A DNA stretch of 50,299 bases from Oscillospiraceae bacterium (GCA_020054675.1 JAIHAL010000012.1:1-50299), one strand, 5' to 3'; shown: positions 25,801 through 36,411, counted from the stretch's first letter. The notes: generated by a model not told the origin, from the sequence alone. A program made the numbers and translations.

Positions 25801-25801
25801 A
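25768..25801 (+). terminator. Intrinsic terminator (attenuator) before rpsJ
   Basis: AACTCGGAAAAC pairs with GTTTTTCGAGTT (one G-U), loop TGCG, then a run of T. It lies about 80 bases before rpsJ on the coding strand. Confidence 0.75.
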
Positions 25802-25882
25802 TTAAGACTTCGCGATACACACGGTAGCGTGTCATTATAATCAGTGTCGTCCTCAACCAAATTTGTCAAGGAGGCGATATAA

Positions 25883-26197
25883 GTGGCAGTCAATGAAAAA
25901 ATCAGAATCAAAATCAAGGGTTATGAGCATGCTGTGGTTGATTCGGCAGCAGCTAAAATCGTCGAGGCCGCAAAGCGTTCGGGGGCAAAGGTTTCTGGAC
26001 CTATACCTCTTCCGACCGAAAAGGAAATCATTACAATACTCCGCGCCGTTCACAAGTACAAGGACAGCCGTGAGCAGTTTGAAATGAGAACCCACAAGAG
26101 GCTCATCGATGTTATAAGACCCACCGCAAAGACCACCGAGGCGCTTCAGGGACTTGAACTTCCCGCAGGAGTGGACATCGTAATGGAAATCAAGTAA
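25883..26197 (+). CDS. rpsJ: Ribosomal protein S10
   Basis: 104 residues, small-subunit head protein and NusE antitermination factor. The family blocks [30 protein letters not shown] and [10 protein letters not shown] are clear. The start is GTG 25883, 8 bases after AAGGAGG. First gene of a 15.6-kb operon. The str genes (rpsL, rpsG, fusA, tuf) that often precede it are absent here. Confidence 0.97.
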   Translation: MAVNEKIRIKIKGYEHAVVDSAAAKIVEAAKRSGAKVSGPIPLPTEKEIITILRAVHKYKDSREQFEMRTHKRLIDVIRPTAKTTEALQGLELPAGVDIVMEIK

Positions 26198-26222
26198 GCG
26201 TAAAAGCCACGCTTACGGTCAA

Positions 26223-26238
26223 GTTGGGGGACCCCAAC
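26223..26238 (+). other. Short GC hairpin in the rpsJ-rplC gap
   Basis: GTTGGGG and CCCCAAC form a tight stem, preceded by an AAGCGT/ACGCTT stem (26196-26214). No T run follows, so it is not a terminator; it may protect or process the mRNA. Confidence 0.4.
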
Positions 26239-26265
26239 CAATAACCTGAATTAGGAGGAGAAAAA

Positions 26266-26901
26266 ATGCAAAAAGGAATCATCGGCAAGAAAATCGGCAT
26301 GACGCAGATTTTCGACGAAACCGGGAAAGTTATTCCCGTAACCGTAATCGAAGCCGGTCCATGCGTGGTTGTTCAAAAGAAAACCGTTGAAAACGACGGT
26401 TACGCATCGGTTCAGCTCGGTTTTGGCGATATGAGCGAAAAGCGCGCCAACAAACCTATGAAGGGCCATTTCGCAAAGGCTGGCGCCGGAGTGAAGAGGA
26501 CTCTTAAAGAATTTAGATTTGAAAATGCGGACGCCCTCAACGTGGGCGACATAGTAAAAGCAGACGCTTTTGCAGTGGGCGACATCGTTGACGTAAGCGG
26601 AACTTCAAAGGGTAAGGGCTTCCAGGGTACAATTAAGCGCAACAACAACCAGAGGCTCAAAGAAACCCACGGTACCGGCCCTGTTCACAGGCATGCAGGT
26701 TCAATGGGTGCAAACTCTTCGCCGTCCCGTATATTCAAGGGCAAGGCGCTTCCCGGACACATGGGCGCCGAAAAGGTGACAATCCAAAACCTTGAGGTTG
26801 TAAAGATTGACGCCGAACATAATCTTATTGCAGTCAAGGGAGCTGTTCCCGGTCCTAAGAACGGGATTGTGACCATCGTCGACTGCGTTAAAAAGGCTTA
26901 A
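26266..26901 (+). CDS. rplC: Ribosomal protein L3
   Basis: 211 residues. Early-assembly protein at the peptidyl transferase region. It begins [17 protein letters not shown], and the conserved loop [15 protein letters not shown] with the tip glutamine region is intact. AGGAGGAG precedes the ATG. Second in the S10 operon, 68 bases after rpsJ. Confidence 0.97.
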   Translation: MQKGIIGKKIGMTQIFDETGKVIPVTVIEAGPCVVVQKKTVENDGYASVQLGFGDMSEKRANKPMKGHFAKAGAGVKRTLKEFRFENADALNVGDIVKADAFAVGDIVDVSGTSKGKGFQGTIKRNNNQRLKETHGTGPVHRHAGSMGANSSPSRIFKGKALPGHMGAEKVTIQNLEVVKIDAEHNLIAVKGAVPGPKNGIVTIVDCVKKA

Positions 26902-26919
26902 CGGAAGGAGGAAGCGTTT

Positions 26920-27543
26920 ATGTCAAAAATTCCAGTATACGATATGACAGGTGCGGTGGTTTCCGAAACCGAACTTTCTGACAAGGTTTTCGGCATAAAG
27001 CCCAATGAAGCCGTTATGCACGCAATGGTTGTAAACTATCTTGCAAATCAGCGTCAGGGCACACAGTCCACTCTTACGCGCGCCGAGGTTCGCGGCGGCG
27101 GAAGAAAGCCGTGGAGGCAAAAGGGTACCGGCCACGCAAGGCAGGGCTCCATCCGCGCTCCGCAGTGGACTCACGGCGGTATTGCTTTGGGACCTAAGCC
27201 CCGCGATTACAGATACGCTCTCAACAAGAAGGTAAGAAGGCTCGCTATGAAGTCGGCCCTCTCTTCAAAGGCGCAGAGCAACGACATCCTTGTTCTCGAC
27301 AAAATTGCTATGGATGAATTCAAGACAAAGACAATCGTAAATATGCTCAAATCCCTTAAAGTTGACGGAAAGGCACTCATCGTAATGCCTGCTGTTGACG
27401 CAAAGGTTATAAAGAGCGCAGCAAACATTCCGGGGGTTAAGACAACTCTTGTGAACACGCTCAATGTTTACGATATTCTTAATTACGACAAATTCATCGT
27501 TGTAACGGACGCCGTTGCAAAGATTGAGGAGGTGTATGCATAA
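26920..27543 (+). CDS. rplD: Ribosomal protein L4
   Basis: 207 residues lining the exit tunnel. The long tunnel loop [21 protein letters not shown] with [16 protein letters not shown] is typical. In some bacteria L4 represses its own operon through the leader; whether it does so here is untested. GGAGG precedes the start; its stop overlaps the rplW start. Confidence 0.97.
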   Translation: MSKIPVYDMTGAVVSETELSDKVFGIKPNEAVMHAMVVNYLANQRQGTQSTLTRAEVRGGGRKPWRQKGTGHARQGSIRAPQWTHGGIALGPKPRDYRYALNKKVRRLAMKSALSSKAQSNDILVLDKIAMDEFKTKTIVNMLKSLKVDGKALIVMPAVDAKVIKSAANIPGVKTTLVNTLNVYDILNYDKFIVVTDAVAKIEEVYA

Positions 27544-27836
27544 TGAAGGCTGCACAGGATGTTATTTTAAAGCCAATTATCACCGAAAAGAGCATGGAAG
27601 GCCTTCAGCAAGGCAAATACACCTTTAAGGTTGCTAAGGATGCAAACAAGATTGAAATTGCACATGCGGCCGAGGAACTTTTCGGAGTAAAGGTTGCAAA
27701 GGTAAATACAATCAACTGCCGCGGAAGGGCAAAGCGCGTCGGCATGAGCGCCGGCCGCCAGTCTGACTGGAAAAAGGCAATCATCACACTTGCCGAGGGC
27801 TCAAAGACTATTGAATTCTTTGACGGCATGATGTAA
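27543..27836 (+). CDS. rplW: Ribosomal protein L23
   Basis: 97 residues, located at the tunnel exit where trigger factor and SRP dock. It begins DVILKPIITEKSMEGLQ, as in the family, with the basic CRGRAKRVGM segment. The ATG overlaps the rplD stop by one base. Confidence 0.96.
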   Translation: MKAAQDVILKPIITEKSMEGLQQGKYTFKVAKDANKIEIAHAAEELFGVKVAKVNTINCRGRAKRVGMSAGRQSDWKKAIITLAEGSKTIEFFDGMM

Positions 27837-27901
27837 GCGCTGGAAAATTGCGCAGGAAAGTATGGGGAAACCCGCGAAACCTAATTGAGGAGTGAAACAC
27901 A

Positions 27902-28735
27902 ATGGCTATAAAGAGCTACAAGCCGACAACCGCGTCGAGGCGTCACATGACGGTTACCGACTACACCGAGTTGTCAAAGGTTGAACCTGAAAAGAGCCTG
28001 CTTGAGCCCCTTAAAAAGAATTCCGGACGCAACAGCTACGGAAGAATCACCGTTCGTCACAGAGGCGGCGGCTCAAGAAGGAAATACCGTATAATAGATT
28101 TCAAACGCGACAAGCAGCTTATGAACGCAACTGTTCTTACGGTTGAATACGACCCGAACCGTTCCGCGCACATTGCGCTTGTTCAGTATGAGGACGGCGA
28201 AAAGCGCTACATCATCGCTCCGTACGGACTTAAAGTTGGAGATACCGTACGCGCCGGCGCAGATGCAGATATCAAGCCCGGAAACGCGCTTCCGCTTTCA
28301 AGCATTCCTGTGGGTACTTTCATCCACAACATCGAGCTTTATCCCGGAAAGGGCGCCCAGCTTGTTCGCGCAGCCGGAAACATGGCTCAGCTTATGGCGA
28401 AAGAGGGCGTTTACGCACTTGTACGTCTTCCTTCCGGAGAGCTTAGGAACATTTCAATCGACTGCATGGCTACAATCGGCCAGGTAGGAAACATCGACCA
28501 CGAAAACGTGCATATAGGAAAAGCAGGAAGAACCCGCCATATGGGTTGGAGACCGACAGTCAGAGGTTCCGTAATGAACCCGTGTGACCACCCGCACGGA
28601 GGCGGTGAAGGTAAATCGCCTATCGGACGTCCCGGACCTGTTACTCCTTGGGGCAAGCCTGCTCTTGGATACAAGACACGCAAGAAGCATCATCGCTCCG
28701 ATAAGTTTATCGTAAAGCGCAGAAACGCTAAGTAA
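27902..28735 (+). CDS. rplB: Ribosomal protein L2
   Basis: 277 residues, a peptidyl transferase-region protein. The family blocks [18 protein letters not shown] and [16 protein letters not shown] (with the functional His) are intact, and the C-terminus is basic. A 65-base gap from rplW holds no evident feature apart from the ribosome binding site (GAGGAG). Confidence 0.97.
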   Translation: MAIKSYKPTTASRRHMTVTDYTELSKVEPEKSLLEPLKKNSGRNSYGRITVRHRGGGSRRKYRIIDFKRDKQLMNATVLTVEYDPNRSAHIALVQYEDGEKRYIIAPYGLKVGDTVRAGADADIKPGNALPLSSIPVGTFIHNIELYPGKGAQLVRAAGNMAQLMAKEGVYALVRLPSGELRNISIDCMATIGQVGNIDHENVHIGKAGRTRHMGWRPTVRGSVMNPCDHPHGGGEGKSPIGRPGPVTPWGKPALGYKTRKKHHRSDKFIVKRRNAK

Positions 28736-28759
28736 TGCTGAAGGGAGGCAGATGAAAAT

Positions 28760-29044
28760 ATGAGCAGAAGCATAAAGAAGGGCCCTTTTGTACAAGAGGT
28801 TCTTTTAAAAAGAGTACAGCAGATGAACGAAGCGGGAGAAAAGAAGGTTTTGAAAACATGGAGCCGTTCTTCAACAATATTCCCCGATTTCGTAGGCCAT
28901 ACAATAGCGGTTCATGACGGCCGCAAACACGTTCCCGTTTATGTGACGGAAGACATGGTAGGGCACAAGCTCGGAGAATTTGCCCCCACAAGGACCTTTA
29001 AGGGACATGCGGGGTCAAAAACATCAAATAACGGAAAGAAATAG
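28760..29044 (+). CDS. rpsS: Ribosomal protein S19
   Basis: 94 residues; S13-contacting protein of the small-subunit head. It begins [18 protein letters not shown] and contains [23 protein letters not shown] split across the typical blocks. GGGAGG precedes the ATG. Confidence 0.97.
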   Translation: MSRSIKKGPFVQEVLLKRVQQMNEAGEKKVLKTWSRSSTIFPDFVGHTIAVHDGRKHVPVYVTEDMVGHKLGEFAPTRTFKGHAGSKTSNNGKK

Positions 29045-29062
29045 CGGAAGGAGGAATTCAGA

Positions 29063-29398
29063 ATGGAAGCAAGAGCTATTTTAAGAAGAGCTCGCATAGC
29101 TCCGCGAAAGGTTCAAATTGTTCTTGACCTTATAAGGAACAAGCCGGTTGACGTGGCTATGGCAACACTTAAAGCAACACCCAAGGCTGCCTGCGAATAT
29201 TTGGAAAAGCTTCTGAAATCCGCTATCGCAAATGCCGAAAACAATCACAACATGAGCAGGGACAATCTTTACGTTGCAGAATGCTTCGTTTGCCCGGGAC
29301 CCGTAATGAAGAGAATCATGCCCAGAGCACAGGGAAGGGCGTTCCGTATTTTAAAAAGAACGTCGCACATAACCCTCGTCCTCAGGGAAATGGAATAG
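29063..29398 (+). CDS. rplV: Ribosomal protein L22
   Basis: 111 residues, with a beta-hairpin lining the exit tunnel. Family signatures [19 protein letters not shown] and the hairpin [20 protein letters not shown] are present. AAGGAGG precedes the start; 18 bases after rpsS. Confidence 0.97.
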   Translation: MEARAILRRARIAPRKVQIVLDLIRNKPVDVAMATLKATPKAACEYLEKLLKSAIANAENNHNMSRDNLYVAECFVCPGPVMKRIMPRAQGRAFRILKRTSHITLVLREME

Positions 29399-29419
29399 TG
29401 CTGAAAGAGGAGGTAAACT

Positions 29420-30118
29420 ATGGGACAAAAAGTAAATCCGCACGGACTCCGTGTAGGCGTAATCAAGGACTGGGATTCCCGCTGGTTTGCAAACAAGGCA
29501 ACTTTCGGCGATACTTTGGTTGAGGATTACAATGTCCGCAATTTCATAAAGAAAAGCTTGTACGCTGCCGGCGTTCCTAAAATAGAAATCGAAAGGTTTG
29601 CAGACAAGGTAAGGATACACATCCACTGCGCAAAGCCCGGCATAGTAATCGGAAGGGGCGGCGCTGAAGTTGAAAAGCTCCGTTTTGCGCTTGCCGCAAT
29701 GATGAAAAAGGATGTATCCCTTAACATCGTTGAAGTTAAGCAGCCTGACCTTGATGCTCTGCTTGTTGCTGAAAGCATCGCACAGCAGCTCGAAAACCGT
29801 ATTTCTTTCCGCCGCGCTATGAAGCAGGCAATCGGCAGAGCTATGAGGCTTAACGCAAAGGGAATCAAAATCAGGGTTTCCGGCCGTCTTGGAGGCGCCG
29901 AAATCGCAAGGGCTGAAAGCTATCACGAAGGAACAATTCCGCTTCAGACAATCAGAGCCGATATTGACTACGGCACCGCTGAAGCAGCTACCACATACGG
30001 ACGCATAGGCGTCAAGGTTTGGATTTATAAGGGAGAGGTTCTTAAATCTTCAGCTTCTTCCGAAAGGACAAACTCAGGCAGACCAAGGAGAAACCGCAGC
30101 GAAGGAGGTAACAAGTAA
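29420..30118 (+). CDS. rpsC: Ribosomal protein S3
   Basis: 232 residues with a type-2 KH domain ([15 protein letters not shown] at about 74-88) near the mRNA entry channel, and a C-terminal basic tail. It starts [19 protein letters not shown]. The last base overlaps the rplP start. Confidence 0.97.
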   Translation: MGQKVNPHGLRVGVIKDWDSRWFANKATFGDTLVEDYNVRNFIKKSLYAAGVPKIEIERFADKVRIHIHCAKPGIVIGRGGAEVEKLRFALAAMMKKDVSLNIVEVKQPDLDALLVAESIAQQLENRISFRRAMKQAIGRAMRLNAKGIKIRVSGRLGGAEIARAESYHEGTIPLQTIRADIDYGTAEAATTYGRIGVKVWIYKGEVLKSSASSERTNSGRPRRNRSEGGNK

Positions 30119-30543
30119 TGCTTCTTCCAAAGAGAGTTAAGTACCGCAGGGTGCAAAGAGGACGCATGAAGGGCAAGGCAACGCGCGGCAATACCGTTAC
30201 CAACGGACAGTACGGGCTTCAGGCCCTTGAACCGGCATGGATAACCTCAAACCAGATTGAAGCTGCCCGTATCGCCATGACACGTTACATCAAGCGCGGC
30301 GGCCAGGTTTGGATTAAGATATTCCCCGACAAGCCTATTACCGAAAAGCCCGCCGAAACTCGAATGGGTTCCGGTAAAGGTTCTCCGGAATACTGGGTTG
30401 CCGTTGTAAAACCCGGAAGAGTCATGTTTGAAATTGGCGGCGTCAGCGAAGAAACCGCAAGAGAAGCTATGCGTCTTGCAATGCACAAGCTGCCTATCAA
30501 GTGTAAATTTGTTGCAAGGGAAGCACAGGGAGGCGAGCAATAA
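30118..30543 (+). CDS. rplP: Ribosomal protein L16
   Basis: 141 residues near the A-site tRNA. The start [20 protein letters not shown] and the [19 protein letters not shown] loop match the family. Flanking genes overlap by one base on both sides. Confidence 0.97.
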   Translation: MLLPKRVKYRRVQRGRMKGKATRGNTVTNGQYGLQALEPAWITSNQIEAARIAMTRYIKRGGQVWIKIFPDKPITEKPAETRMGSGKGSPEYWVAVVKPGRVMFEIGGVSEETAREAMRLAMHKLPIKCKFVAREAQGGEQ

Positions 30544-30746
30544 TGAAAGCAAAAGAAATACGCGATATGACAAATAGTGAGCTTGCGCTCAAGCTTGACG
30601 ATTTGAAAAAAGAACTTTTTGCTCTGCGTTTTCAGCTTGCTGCAAACCAGCTTGACAACCCGATGCGTTTAAAGGCAGTTAAGAAAGACATTGCCCGCAT
30701 AAAGACAATCATCAGAGAGCAAGAGCTCAAGTCGGGCGCGCAATAA
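30543..30746 (+). CDS. rpmC: Ribosomal protein L29
   Basis: 67 residues, a two-helix hairpin protein at the tunnel exit. It begins [20 protein letters not shown] and contains [15 protein letters not shown]. The ATG overlaps the rplP stop. Confidence 0.95.
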   Translation: MKAKEIRDMTNSELALKLDDLKKELFALRFQLAANQLDNPMRLKAVKKDIARIKTIIREQELKSGAQ

Positions 30747-30767
30747 GCGAAGGGAGGATAAAGGGCT

Positions 30768-31040
30768 GTGGCTGCAAATTCTGAAAGCAAAAGAAATATG
30801 AGAAAAACAAGAGTCGGCAAGGTTGTCAGCAACAAAATGGATAAAACTATAGTTGTTGCCATCGAAGACAATGTAAGACACCCTCTCTACAAGAAAATAA
30901 TCAAGAGAACAGTTAAGCTCAAGGCGCATGATGAAAACAACGAGTGCAACATCGGCGACCGCGTTGAGGTTATGGAAACAAGGCCTCTTTCAAAAGAAAA
31001 AAGATGGCGTCTTGTTCAGATTATTGAAAAAGCAAAATAG
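30768..31040 (+). CDS. rpsQ: Ribosomal protein S17
   Basis: 90 residues, an OB-fold protein binding 16S rRNA. Blocks [19 protein letters not shown] and [18 protein letters not shown] [11 protein letters not shown] are clear. The start is GTG 30768 after GGGAGG; a few extra N-terminal residues (AANSESKRN) precede the family core. Confidence 0.95.
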   Translation: MAANSESKRNMRKTRVGKVVSNKMDKTIVVAIEDNVRHPLYKKIIKRTVKLKAHDENNECNIGDRVEVMETRPLSKEKRWRLVQIIEKAK

Positions 31041-31102
31041 TCTTTTGAAAATAAACAACACCCAAATTTCCAAACCTATGATTTTGAAAGGAGGAACGTA
31101 CT

Positions 31103-31471
31103 GTGATACAGATGCAAACTTATCTTAAAGTCGCCGACAACACCGGAGCCAAGGAGCTTATGTGCATAAGGGTGCTCGGCGGAACACGCAGAAGGTACGC
31201 CAACATCGGCGACGTGGTTATTGCTTCCGTTAAGAAAGCAACACCAGGCGGCGTGGTTAAAAAAGGTGACGTTGTAAAAGCAGTTATCGTTCGTTCAGCA
31301 AAGGGTCTTCGCCGTGAGGACGGAACATACATCCGCTTCGACGAAAACGCTGCTGTTATTATAAAAGAAGACAAGAATCCAAGAGGAACCCGTATTTTCG
31401 GGCCTGTGGCAAGGGAGCTCCGCGACAAGGACTATCTTAAGATACTCAGCCTTGCTCCGGAAGTTCTTTAA
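31103..31471 (+). CDS. rplN: Ribosomal protein L14
   Basis: 122 residues; forms bridges to 16S r[22 protein letters not shown] at the N-terminus and [16 protein letters not shown] at the C-terminus are typical. The start is GTG 31103, after AGGAGG. A 62-base gap follows rpsQ. Confidence 0.97.
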   Translation: MIQMQTYLKVADNTGAKELMCIRVLGGTRRRYANIGDVVIASVKKATPGGVVKKGDVVKAVIVRSAKGLRREDGTYIRFDENAAVIIKEDKNPRGTRIFGPVARELRDKDYLKILSLAPEVL

Positions 31472-31488
31472 TGGGAGGTGTCGTAGAA

Positions 31489-31812
31489 ATGAACAAATTG
31501 CATGTTAAAACCGGCGACACCGTCGTTATCCTTTCCGGCAAGGACAAGGGCAAAAAAGGAAAGGTGCTTGAGGTAAGCCCCAAGGAACAAAAGGTAATCA
31601 TCGAAGGCCTTAACGTTGTTACAAAGCATGTTAAGCCTACAAGAATGGGCCAGCAGGGCGGAATCGTAAAGGCAGAAGCCCCGATTTACGCTTGCAAGGT
31701 TATGGCTGTATGCCCTAAGTGCGGCAAGCCTACACGTCTTGCACACAAAATTGAAGCCGACGGCACAAAGTCAAGGGTTTGCAAAAACCCCGACTGCGGA
31801 CACACATTCTAA
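31489..31812 (+). CDS. rplX: Ribosomal protein L24, with zinc-ribbon-like C-terminus
   Basis: 107 residues, an early-assembly protein. The KOW motif [19 protein letters not shown] (about 5-23) is clear. Near the C-terminus are CPKC and C-KNPD-C cysteine pairs separated by about 18 residues, suggesting a bound zinc. ATG 31489 follows GGGAGGTG by 8 bases; an in-frame start at 31471 overlaps the rplN stop and is less likely. Confidence 0.95.
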   Translation: MNKLHVKTGDTVVILSGKDKGKKGKVLEVSPKEQKVIIEGLNVVTKHVKPTRMGQQGGIVKAEAPIYACKVMAVCPKCGKPTRLAHKIEADGTKSRVCKNPDCGHTF

Positions 31813-31828
31813 CAGGAGGAGAAACGAT

Positions 31829-32368
31829 ATGGCTAGATTGAAAGATTATTACATTAGCAGCGTAGCTCCTGCTATGATGAAGAAATTCGGCTACAAGAAC
31901 GTAATGCAGATTCCAAAGCTTGAAAAGGTTGTAGTGAATGTTGCCGCAGGCGACGCTATCGGAAACTCAAAGGTAATTGACGCTATTATGGCCGATATTG
32001 CAGCCATCACCGGACAAAAGCCGGTTGTGTGCCGCGCAAAGAAGTCCGTTGCAAACTTCAAGCTCAGGGAAGGCATGCCGATTGGCGTAAAGGTTACCCT
32101 TAGGGGCGAAAAAATGTACGAATTCGTAGACAGGTTCTTCAATGTTGCGCTCCCGCGCGTGCGTGACTTCAGGGGAATCAGCGCCAATTCTTTCGACGGC
32201 AGGGGAAATTACTCCACCGGTATAAAGGAACAGATTATTTTCCCGGAAATTGAATTCGATAAAATCGACAAGGTTCGCGGTATGGACATAAACTTCATAA
32301 CTACCGCAAAAACTGATGAGGAAGCAAAAGAGCTGCTTGAACTTATGGGCGCTCCGTTTGCAAAATAG
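31829..32368 (+). CDS. rplE: Ribosomal protein L5
   Basis: 179 residues, binding 5S rRNA. Family blocks [35 protein letters not shown] and [14 protein letters not shown] are intact. ATG 31829 follows AGGAGG by 9 bases; an upstream in-frame start would run through rplX. Confidence 0.97.
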   Translation: MARLKDYYISSVAPAMMKKFGYKNVMQIPKLEKVVVNVAAGDAIGNSKVIDAIMADIAAITGQKPVVCRAKKSVANFKLREGMPIGVKVTLRGEKMYEFVDRFFNVALPRVRDFRGISANSFDGRGNYSTGIKEQIIFPEIEFDKIDKVRGMDINFITTAKTDEEAKELLELMGAPFAK

Positions 32369-32382
32369 GGGGGATTTGAGCA

Positions 32383-32568
32383 ATGGCTAAAAAGGCAATG
32401 GTTATCAAACAGCAAAGGGAGCCTAAGTTTTCCACTCGCGCCTACAACAGGTGCAAAATCTGCGGAAGACCCCATGCTTATATGAGAAAATTCGGCATCT
32501 GCCGTATTTGCTTCAGAGAGCTGGCTCATGACGGACAAATCCCCGGCGTTAAGAAAGCAAGCTGGTAA
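32383..32568 (+). CDS. rpsZ: Ribosomal protein S14, zinc-binding type Z
   Basis: 61 residues. Two CxxC pairs (RCKICGRP and CRICFRE) form the zinc site of the short type-Z S14 found in Firmicutes and other bacteria. It ends [11 protein letters not shown] as is typical. It lies between rplE and rpsH, the normal spc-operon position. Confidence 0.96.
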   Translation: MAKKAMVIKQQREPKFSTRAYNRCKICGRPHAYMRKFGICRICFRELAHDGQIPGVKKASW

Positions 32569-32592
32569 ATCACAGAGAAGGAGGTCAGCGGC

Positions 32593-32991
32593 ATGCAAAT
32601 CACTGATACAATTGCAGATTTTCTTACAAGAATTCGCAACGCGAATTCAGCAAAGCACGCAACGGTTGACATTCCCGCTTCAAACATGAAGAAAGCTATC
32701 GCACAGATTCTCCTTGAAGAGGGTTATATAAAGAACTATCAAGTAGTTGAAGACGGCAAGCAGGGCATAATCAGGATTACTCTCAAGTACGGAGAGAACA
32801 AATCCCAGGTTATTACAGGCTTGCGCAGGGTTTCAAAACCCGGGTTGCGCATATATTCAAGCTGCGAGGATATGCCAAAGGTTAGAAAGGGCCTTGGAAT
32901 CGCCGTGGTTTCCACATCAAAGGGAATCATGACCGATAAGAAGGCACGCGAACTCAACGTTGGCGGCGAAATCCTTGCGTTCATATGGTAA
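32593..32991 (+). CDS. rpsH: Ribosomal protein S8
   Basis: 132 residues, binding 16S rRNA and a translational repressor of the spc operon in E. coli. [18 protein letters not shown] at the N-terminus and [15 protein letters not shown] near the C-terminus are diagnostic. The start follows GGAGG. Confidence 0.97.
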   Translation: MQITDTIADFLTRIRNANSAKHATVDIPASNMKKAIAQILLEEGYIKNYQVVEDGKQGIIRITLKYGENKSQVITGLRRVSKPGLRIYSSCEDMPKVRKGLGIAVVSTSKGIMTDKKARELNVGGEILAFIW

Positions 32992-33003
32992 GGAGGACAC
33001 GAT

Positions 33004-33549
33004 ATGTCAAGAATAGGCAACAAACCGGTTAGTGTTCCTTCAGGCGTTGACGTCAAGATTGACGGAACAACCGTTACCATAAAGGGACCTAAGGGTACAA
33101 TTACAAAAACTTTTGCAAAGGATATGCTTATCTCGTTTGAAAACAACCAAATCGTAGTTAAGCGTCCTTCCGATGAGGCAAACCACAAGGCGCTTCACGG
33201 TCTTACAAGAACTCTTATAGCAAACATGGTTGAGGGCGTTACAAACGGCTATTCAAAGTCGCTTGACATCGAGGGCGTCGGATACCGTGCGGCTAAGCAG
33301 GGAACAAACCTTGTGATGAACCTCGGTTTCTCACATCAGGTTATCGTTCCGGAAACAAACGGAATAAAGATTGACGTTCCTACACCAAACAAAATCATAA
33401 TCAGCGGAATAGACAAGGAAGCCGTAGGTCAGTTTGCCGCCGAAGTCCGCGAAAAGAAACCGCCGGAGCCTTACAAGGGCAAGGGTATCCGCTACACCGG
33501 CGAGTATATAATCCGCAAAGAAGGCAAGGCCGGCAAGGGCAAGAAGTAA
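33004..33549 (+). CDS. rplF: Ribosomal protein L6
   Basis: 181 residues with two related domains near the GTPase centre. Blocks [37 protein letters not shown] and [18 protein letters not shown] are present. The start lies 12 bases after rpsH with AAGGAGG. Confidence 0.97.
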   Translation: MSRIGNKPVSVPSGVDVKIDGTTVTIKGPKGTITKTFAKDMLISFENNQIVVKRPSDEANHKALHGLTRTLIANMVEGVTNGYSKSLDIEGVGYRAAKQGTNLVMNLGFSHQVIVPETNGIKIDVPTPNKIIISGIDKEAVGQFAAEVREKKPPEPYKGKGIRYTGEYIIRKEGKAGKGKK

Positions 33550-33567
33550 TTAAAGGAGTGAAATGAA

Positions 33568-33927
33568 ATGGTAACAAAGCTTGATAAAAACAAATCAAGA
33601 ATGAAAAGGCACGTAAGAGTGCGTTCCAAAATTTCCGGCACTCCTGAGTGCCCGCGTTTGAACGTATTCCGCTCCGCAAAGCATATTTATGCTCAAATTA
33701 TAGATGACGTAAACGGCGTGACGCTTGCATCGGCATCAAGCCTTGAAAAAGGCTTTGAGGGCGACGGCGGAAACATTGAGGGCGCCCGCAAGGTCGGAGA
33801 GCTTATTGCAAAGCATGCTGCCGAAAAGGGAATTACCACAGTTGTGTTCGACCGTGGCGGCTACCTTTATCACGGCCGTGTGAAAGAGCTGGCCGAGGCC
33901 GCTCGCGAAAACGGACTCAAGTTCTAA
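33568..33927 (+). CDS. rplR: Ribosomal protein L18
   Basis: 119 residues; binds 5S rRNA with L5. [13 protein letters not shown] [20 protein letters not shown] and the C-terminal [19 protein letters not shown] are typical. AAAGGAG precedes the ATG; a second nearby ATG is out of frame. Confidence 0.97.
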   Translation: MVTKLDKNKSRMKRHVRVRSKISGTPECPRLNVFRSAKHIYAQIIDDVNGVTLASASSLEKGFEGDGGNIEGARKVGELIAKHAAEKGITTVVFDRGGYLYHGRVKELAEAARENGLKF

Positions 33928-33943
33928 TGAGGAGGTAATACTT

Positions 33944-34444
33944 TTGGCAATGATAGATGCTTCAAAGCTTGACCTGTCGGAAAAGGTTGTAGCTATAAAC
34001 CGCGTGTCTAAAACGGTTAAAGGCGGACGTATTTTCAAATTTGCGGCTCTTGTGGTTGTCGGCGACGGAAACGGAACAGTCGGCTTCGGAATAGGCAAGG
34101 CCGGAGAAGTTCCTGATGCCATCCGCAAGGGAATTGAAGACGCAAAGAAAAATCTTATCAAGGTTTCCCTTAAAGGCACAACAATTCCTCACGACGTTAT
34201 AGGCGAATTCGGAGCAGGAAGAGTTCTTATGAAGCCCGCCGCACCCGGTACCGGAGTTATCGCAGGCGGTCCTGTGCGTGCCGTTATCGAAATGGCAGGC
34301 ATTAAGGATATAAGAACAAAGTCGCTTCGTTCAAATAATCCCTGCAACGTTGTAAGGGCTACAATAAATGGTCTTGCCGATTGCGTTTCCGCAAGGGAAG
34401 CCGCTGAAAAAAGAGGCAAAACCGTAAAGGAAATCTTAGGCTGA
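33944..34444 (+). CDS. rpsE: Ribosomal protein S5
   Basis: 166 residues, contributing to decoding accuracy. [16 protein letters not shown] [19 protein letters not shown] and [18 protein letters not shown] are diagnostic. TTG 33944 is chosen as start because GAGGAGGT lies 7 bases upstream; the in-frame ATG two codons on is further from the site. Confidence 0.95.
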   Translation: MAMIDASKLDLSEKVVAINRVSKTVKGGRIFKFAALVVVGDGNGTVGFGIGKAGEVPDAIRKGIEDAKKNLIKVSLKGTTIPHDVIGEFGAGRVLMKPAAPGTGVIAGGPVRAVIEMAGIKDIRTKSLRSNNPCNVVRATINGLADCVSAREAAEKRGKTVKEILG

Positions 34445-34457
34445 AGGAGGATAACCC

Positions 34458-34634
34458 ATGGCACTTAAAATCAAATTGGTCAAGAGCCTTAACGGCAGAT
34501 TGGCTAAGCAGATTGCAACCGCACATTCCCTTGGACTTAAAAAAGTCGGTGCTGAAGTTATCCAGCCTGACAATGAACAGACAAGGGGCAAAATCCGCAA
34601 AATATCCCACCTCGTAGAGGTAGTTGAAGCTTAA
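34458..34634 (+). CDS. rpmD: Ribosomal protein L30
   Basis: 58 residues: MALKIKLVKSLNGRLAKQ, then ATAHSLGLKKVGAEV, ending in VEVVEA. The length and the K-x-x-LVKS start match bacterial L30. AAGGAGG lies 7 bases before the ATG. It fills the gap between rpsE and rplO, the expected place for this short gene. Confidence 0.95.
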   Translation: MALKIKLVKSLNGRLAKQIATAHSLGLKKVGAEVIQPDNEQTRGKIRKISHLVEVVEA

Positions 34635-34655
34635 AACTTTAAGGAGGTGCGAAAG

Positions 34656-35096
34656 ATGAAATTGTTTGAATTATCTCCGGCTCCCGGTTCAACAACCGCT
34701 CCAAAGCGCAAAGGACGCGGACACGGCTCCGGAAACGGAAAAACTGCGGGCAAGGGCCACAAGGGCCAAAAGGCACGTGCAGGCTGCTCACTCAGGGCAG
34801 GCTTTGAAGGCGGCCAGATGCCTATGCACAGAAGAATCCCTAAGAGAGGATTCAACAACATCCACGCGACAAAATATACTGCTGTTGACGTTTCAAGGCT
34901 TGAAATCTTCAAGGAAGGAACAACGGTTGACACCGAACTTCTTCTTGCCGCAGGAATAATCAAAAAGGTAAACGACGGCGTGAAGATTATAGGAAACGGC
35001 GATATCACCAAGAACCTTACCGTAAAAGTTGCTGCGTATTCAGAGGCCGCAAAGGAAAAAATTGAAAAGGCAGGCGGGAAGGCAGAGGTGATATAG
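34656..35096 (+). CDS. rplO: Ribosomal protein L15
   Basis: 146 residues. The Gly/Lys-rich N-terminal region with KRKGRGHGSGNGKTAGKGHK and FEGGQMPMHRRIPKRGF is typical of L15. ATG 34656 is 8 bases after AAGGAGGT; a GTG inside that site is not credible. Followed one base later by secY. Confidence 0.97.
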   Translation: MKLFELSPAPGSTTAPKRKGRGHGSGNGKTAGKGHKGQKARAGCSLRAGFEGGQMPMHRRIPKRGFNNIHATKYTAVDVSRLEIFKEGTTVDTELLLAAGIIKKVNDGVKIIGNGDITKNLTVKVAAYSEAAKEKIEKAGGKAEVI

Positions 35097-35097
35097 T

Positions 35098-36411
35098 GTG
35101 ATTGAAACCTTAAAAAATGCCTGGAAAACTCCTGAGCTAAGGAAAAAAATCTTATTCACACTATTCATAATCGTAGTCTTTAGGATAGGTTCCGCAATTC
35201 CGGCGCCATTTCTTGATGCAGAGGTAATGGCAAACTGGATGACGCAAAACGGAACCGGGAACTTTTTGAGCTATATGGATATTCTCTCGGGCGGCGCGCT
35301 TTCAAAGGCAACGCTTTTTGCAATGTCCATAACGCCTTACATCAATGCACAAATTATTATTCAGCTTCTGACTTATGCGCTTCCTCCGCTTGAACAGCTT
35401 CAAAAAGAGGGCGAGGTCGGAAGAAAAAAACTGCAAAAGATAACGGACGTAACCGGTCTTGTGCTTGCGCTTTTCCAAGCGATTGCTTATTACCTTACGC
35501 TTAAAAACGCTGGCGCGGTAACCCATACCGGCGGTGCAACGGGAATTTTTGCCGCCGCGGTAATAGTAACCAGCTTTGTTGCCGGTGCGTCGCTTATCGT
35601 GTGGCTCGGCAACCAAATCAATGAACACGGCATAGGCAACGGAATTTCAATAATCCTCTTTGCGGGAATTATTGCAAGAGGCCCTTCGGCTTTCTTGAAG
35701 CTTGTAAACCTTGTTGCTTCAGACCCGGCGCAGTATGCCGTTGTGGTTCCGGTGGTAATAGTAATTTTCGTTTTGATGATAGCGTTCATTGTATTGATGA
35801 ACAATTCGGAGAGAAGGATTCCGGTACAGTACGCCAAAAGAGTAGTCGGAAGAAGGCAGTACGGCGGACAGAGCACTCATATCCCGATAAAGGTTCTTAT
35901 GAGCGGCGTTATGCCGATTATCTTTGCAATGTCCTTCATGTCGCTTCCTTCCACTTTGGGAATGTTCTTCCCTCCGTCAGCAAACGGTTCGGGATTTTGG
36001 CATAGCTTCTATGTAGGATTCCTTAATTTCTTCCGCTATGACAGCATATGGTATGCGATACTCTATTTTGTTTTGATTATCGCATTCAACTATTTCTATG
36101 TTTCCATGATTTACAACCCTATTGAAATAGCAAACAATCTCCGCCAGAGCAACGGCGGCATACCGGGAATAAGACCCGGAAAACCGACATCAGATTTCAT
36201 TCAGAGGGTTCTGTCAAAAGTAACTCTTGTGGGGGCCGTTTTCCTTGGAATCATAGCTATTTTCCCGATAATGTTCAATGCGGCGCTGCCGAACCTGAAC
36301 ATTGCAATGGGCGGAACAACGGTGCTCATTATAGTAAGCGTTGCGCTTGAAACAGTCCGCACTCTTGAATCCCAGATGATGATGCGTCACCACAAGGGAT
36401 TTTTAGAGTAA
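35098..36411 (+). CDS. secY: Preprotein translocase subunit SecY
   Basis: A 437-residue channel subunit of the Sec translocon with ten predicted membrane helices. Signatures include GGALSKATLFAMSITPYINA and RRIPVQYAKRVVGRRQYGG, and the C-terminus ends RHHKGFLE. The start is GTG 35098, two bases after the rplO stop, with AGAGGTGAT upstream. Standard spc-operon position. Confidence 0.97.
   Translation: MIETLKNAWKTPELRKKILFTLFIIVVFRIGSAIPAPFLDAEVMANWMTQNGTGNFLSYMDILSGGALSKATLFAMSITPYINAQIIIQLLTYALPPLEQLQKEGEVGRKKLQKITDVTGLVLALFQAIAYYLTLKNAGAVTHTGGATGIFAAAVIVTSFVAGASLIVWLGNQINEHGIGNGISIILFAGIIARGPSAFLKLVNLVASDPAQYAVVVPVVIVIFVLMIAFIVLMNNSERRIPVQYAKRVVGRRQYGGQSTHIPIKVLMSGVMPIIFAMSFMSLPSTLGMFFPPSANGSGFWHSFYVGFLNFFRYDSIWYAILYFVLIIAFNYFYVSMIYNPIEIANNLRQSNGGIPGIRPGKPTSDFIQRVLSKVTLVGAVFLGIIAIFPIMFNAALPNLNIAMGGTTVLIIVSVALETVRTLESQMMMRHHKGFLE

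Noticed and set aside
25537..25827. 96-codon open frame in the S10 leader
   Set aside because: It spans the -10 region and the terminator, has no ribosome binding site, and is rich in Cys and aromatic residues as expected for noncoding text.
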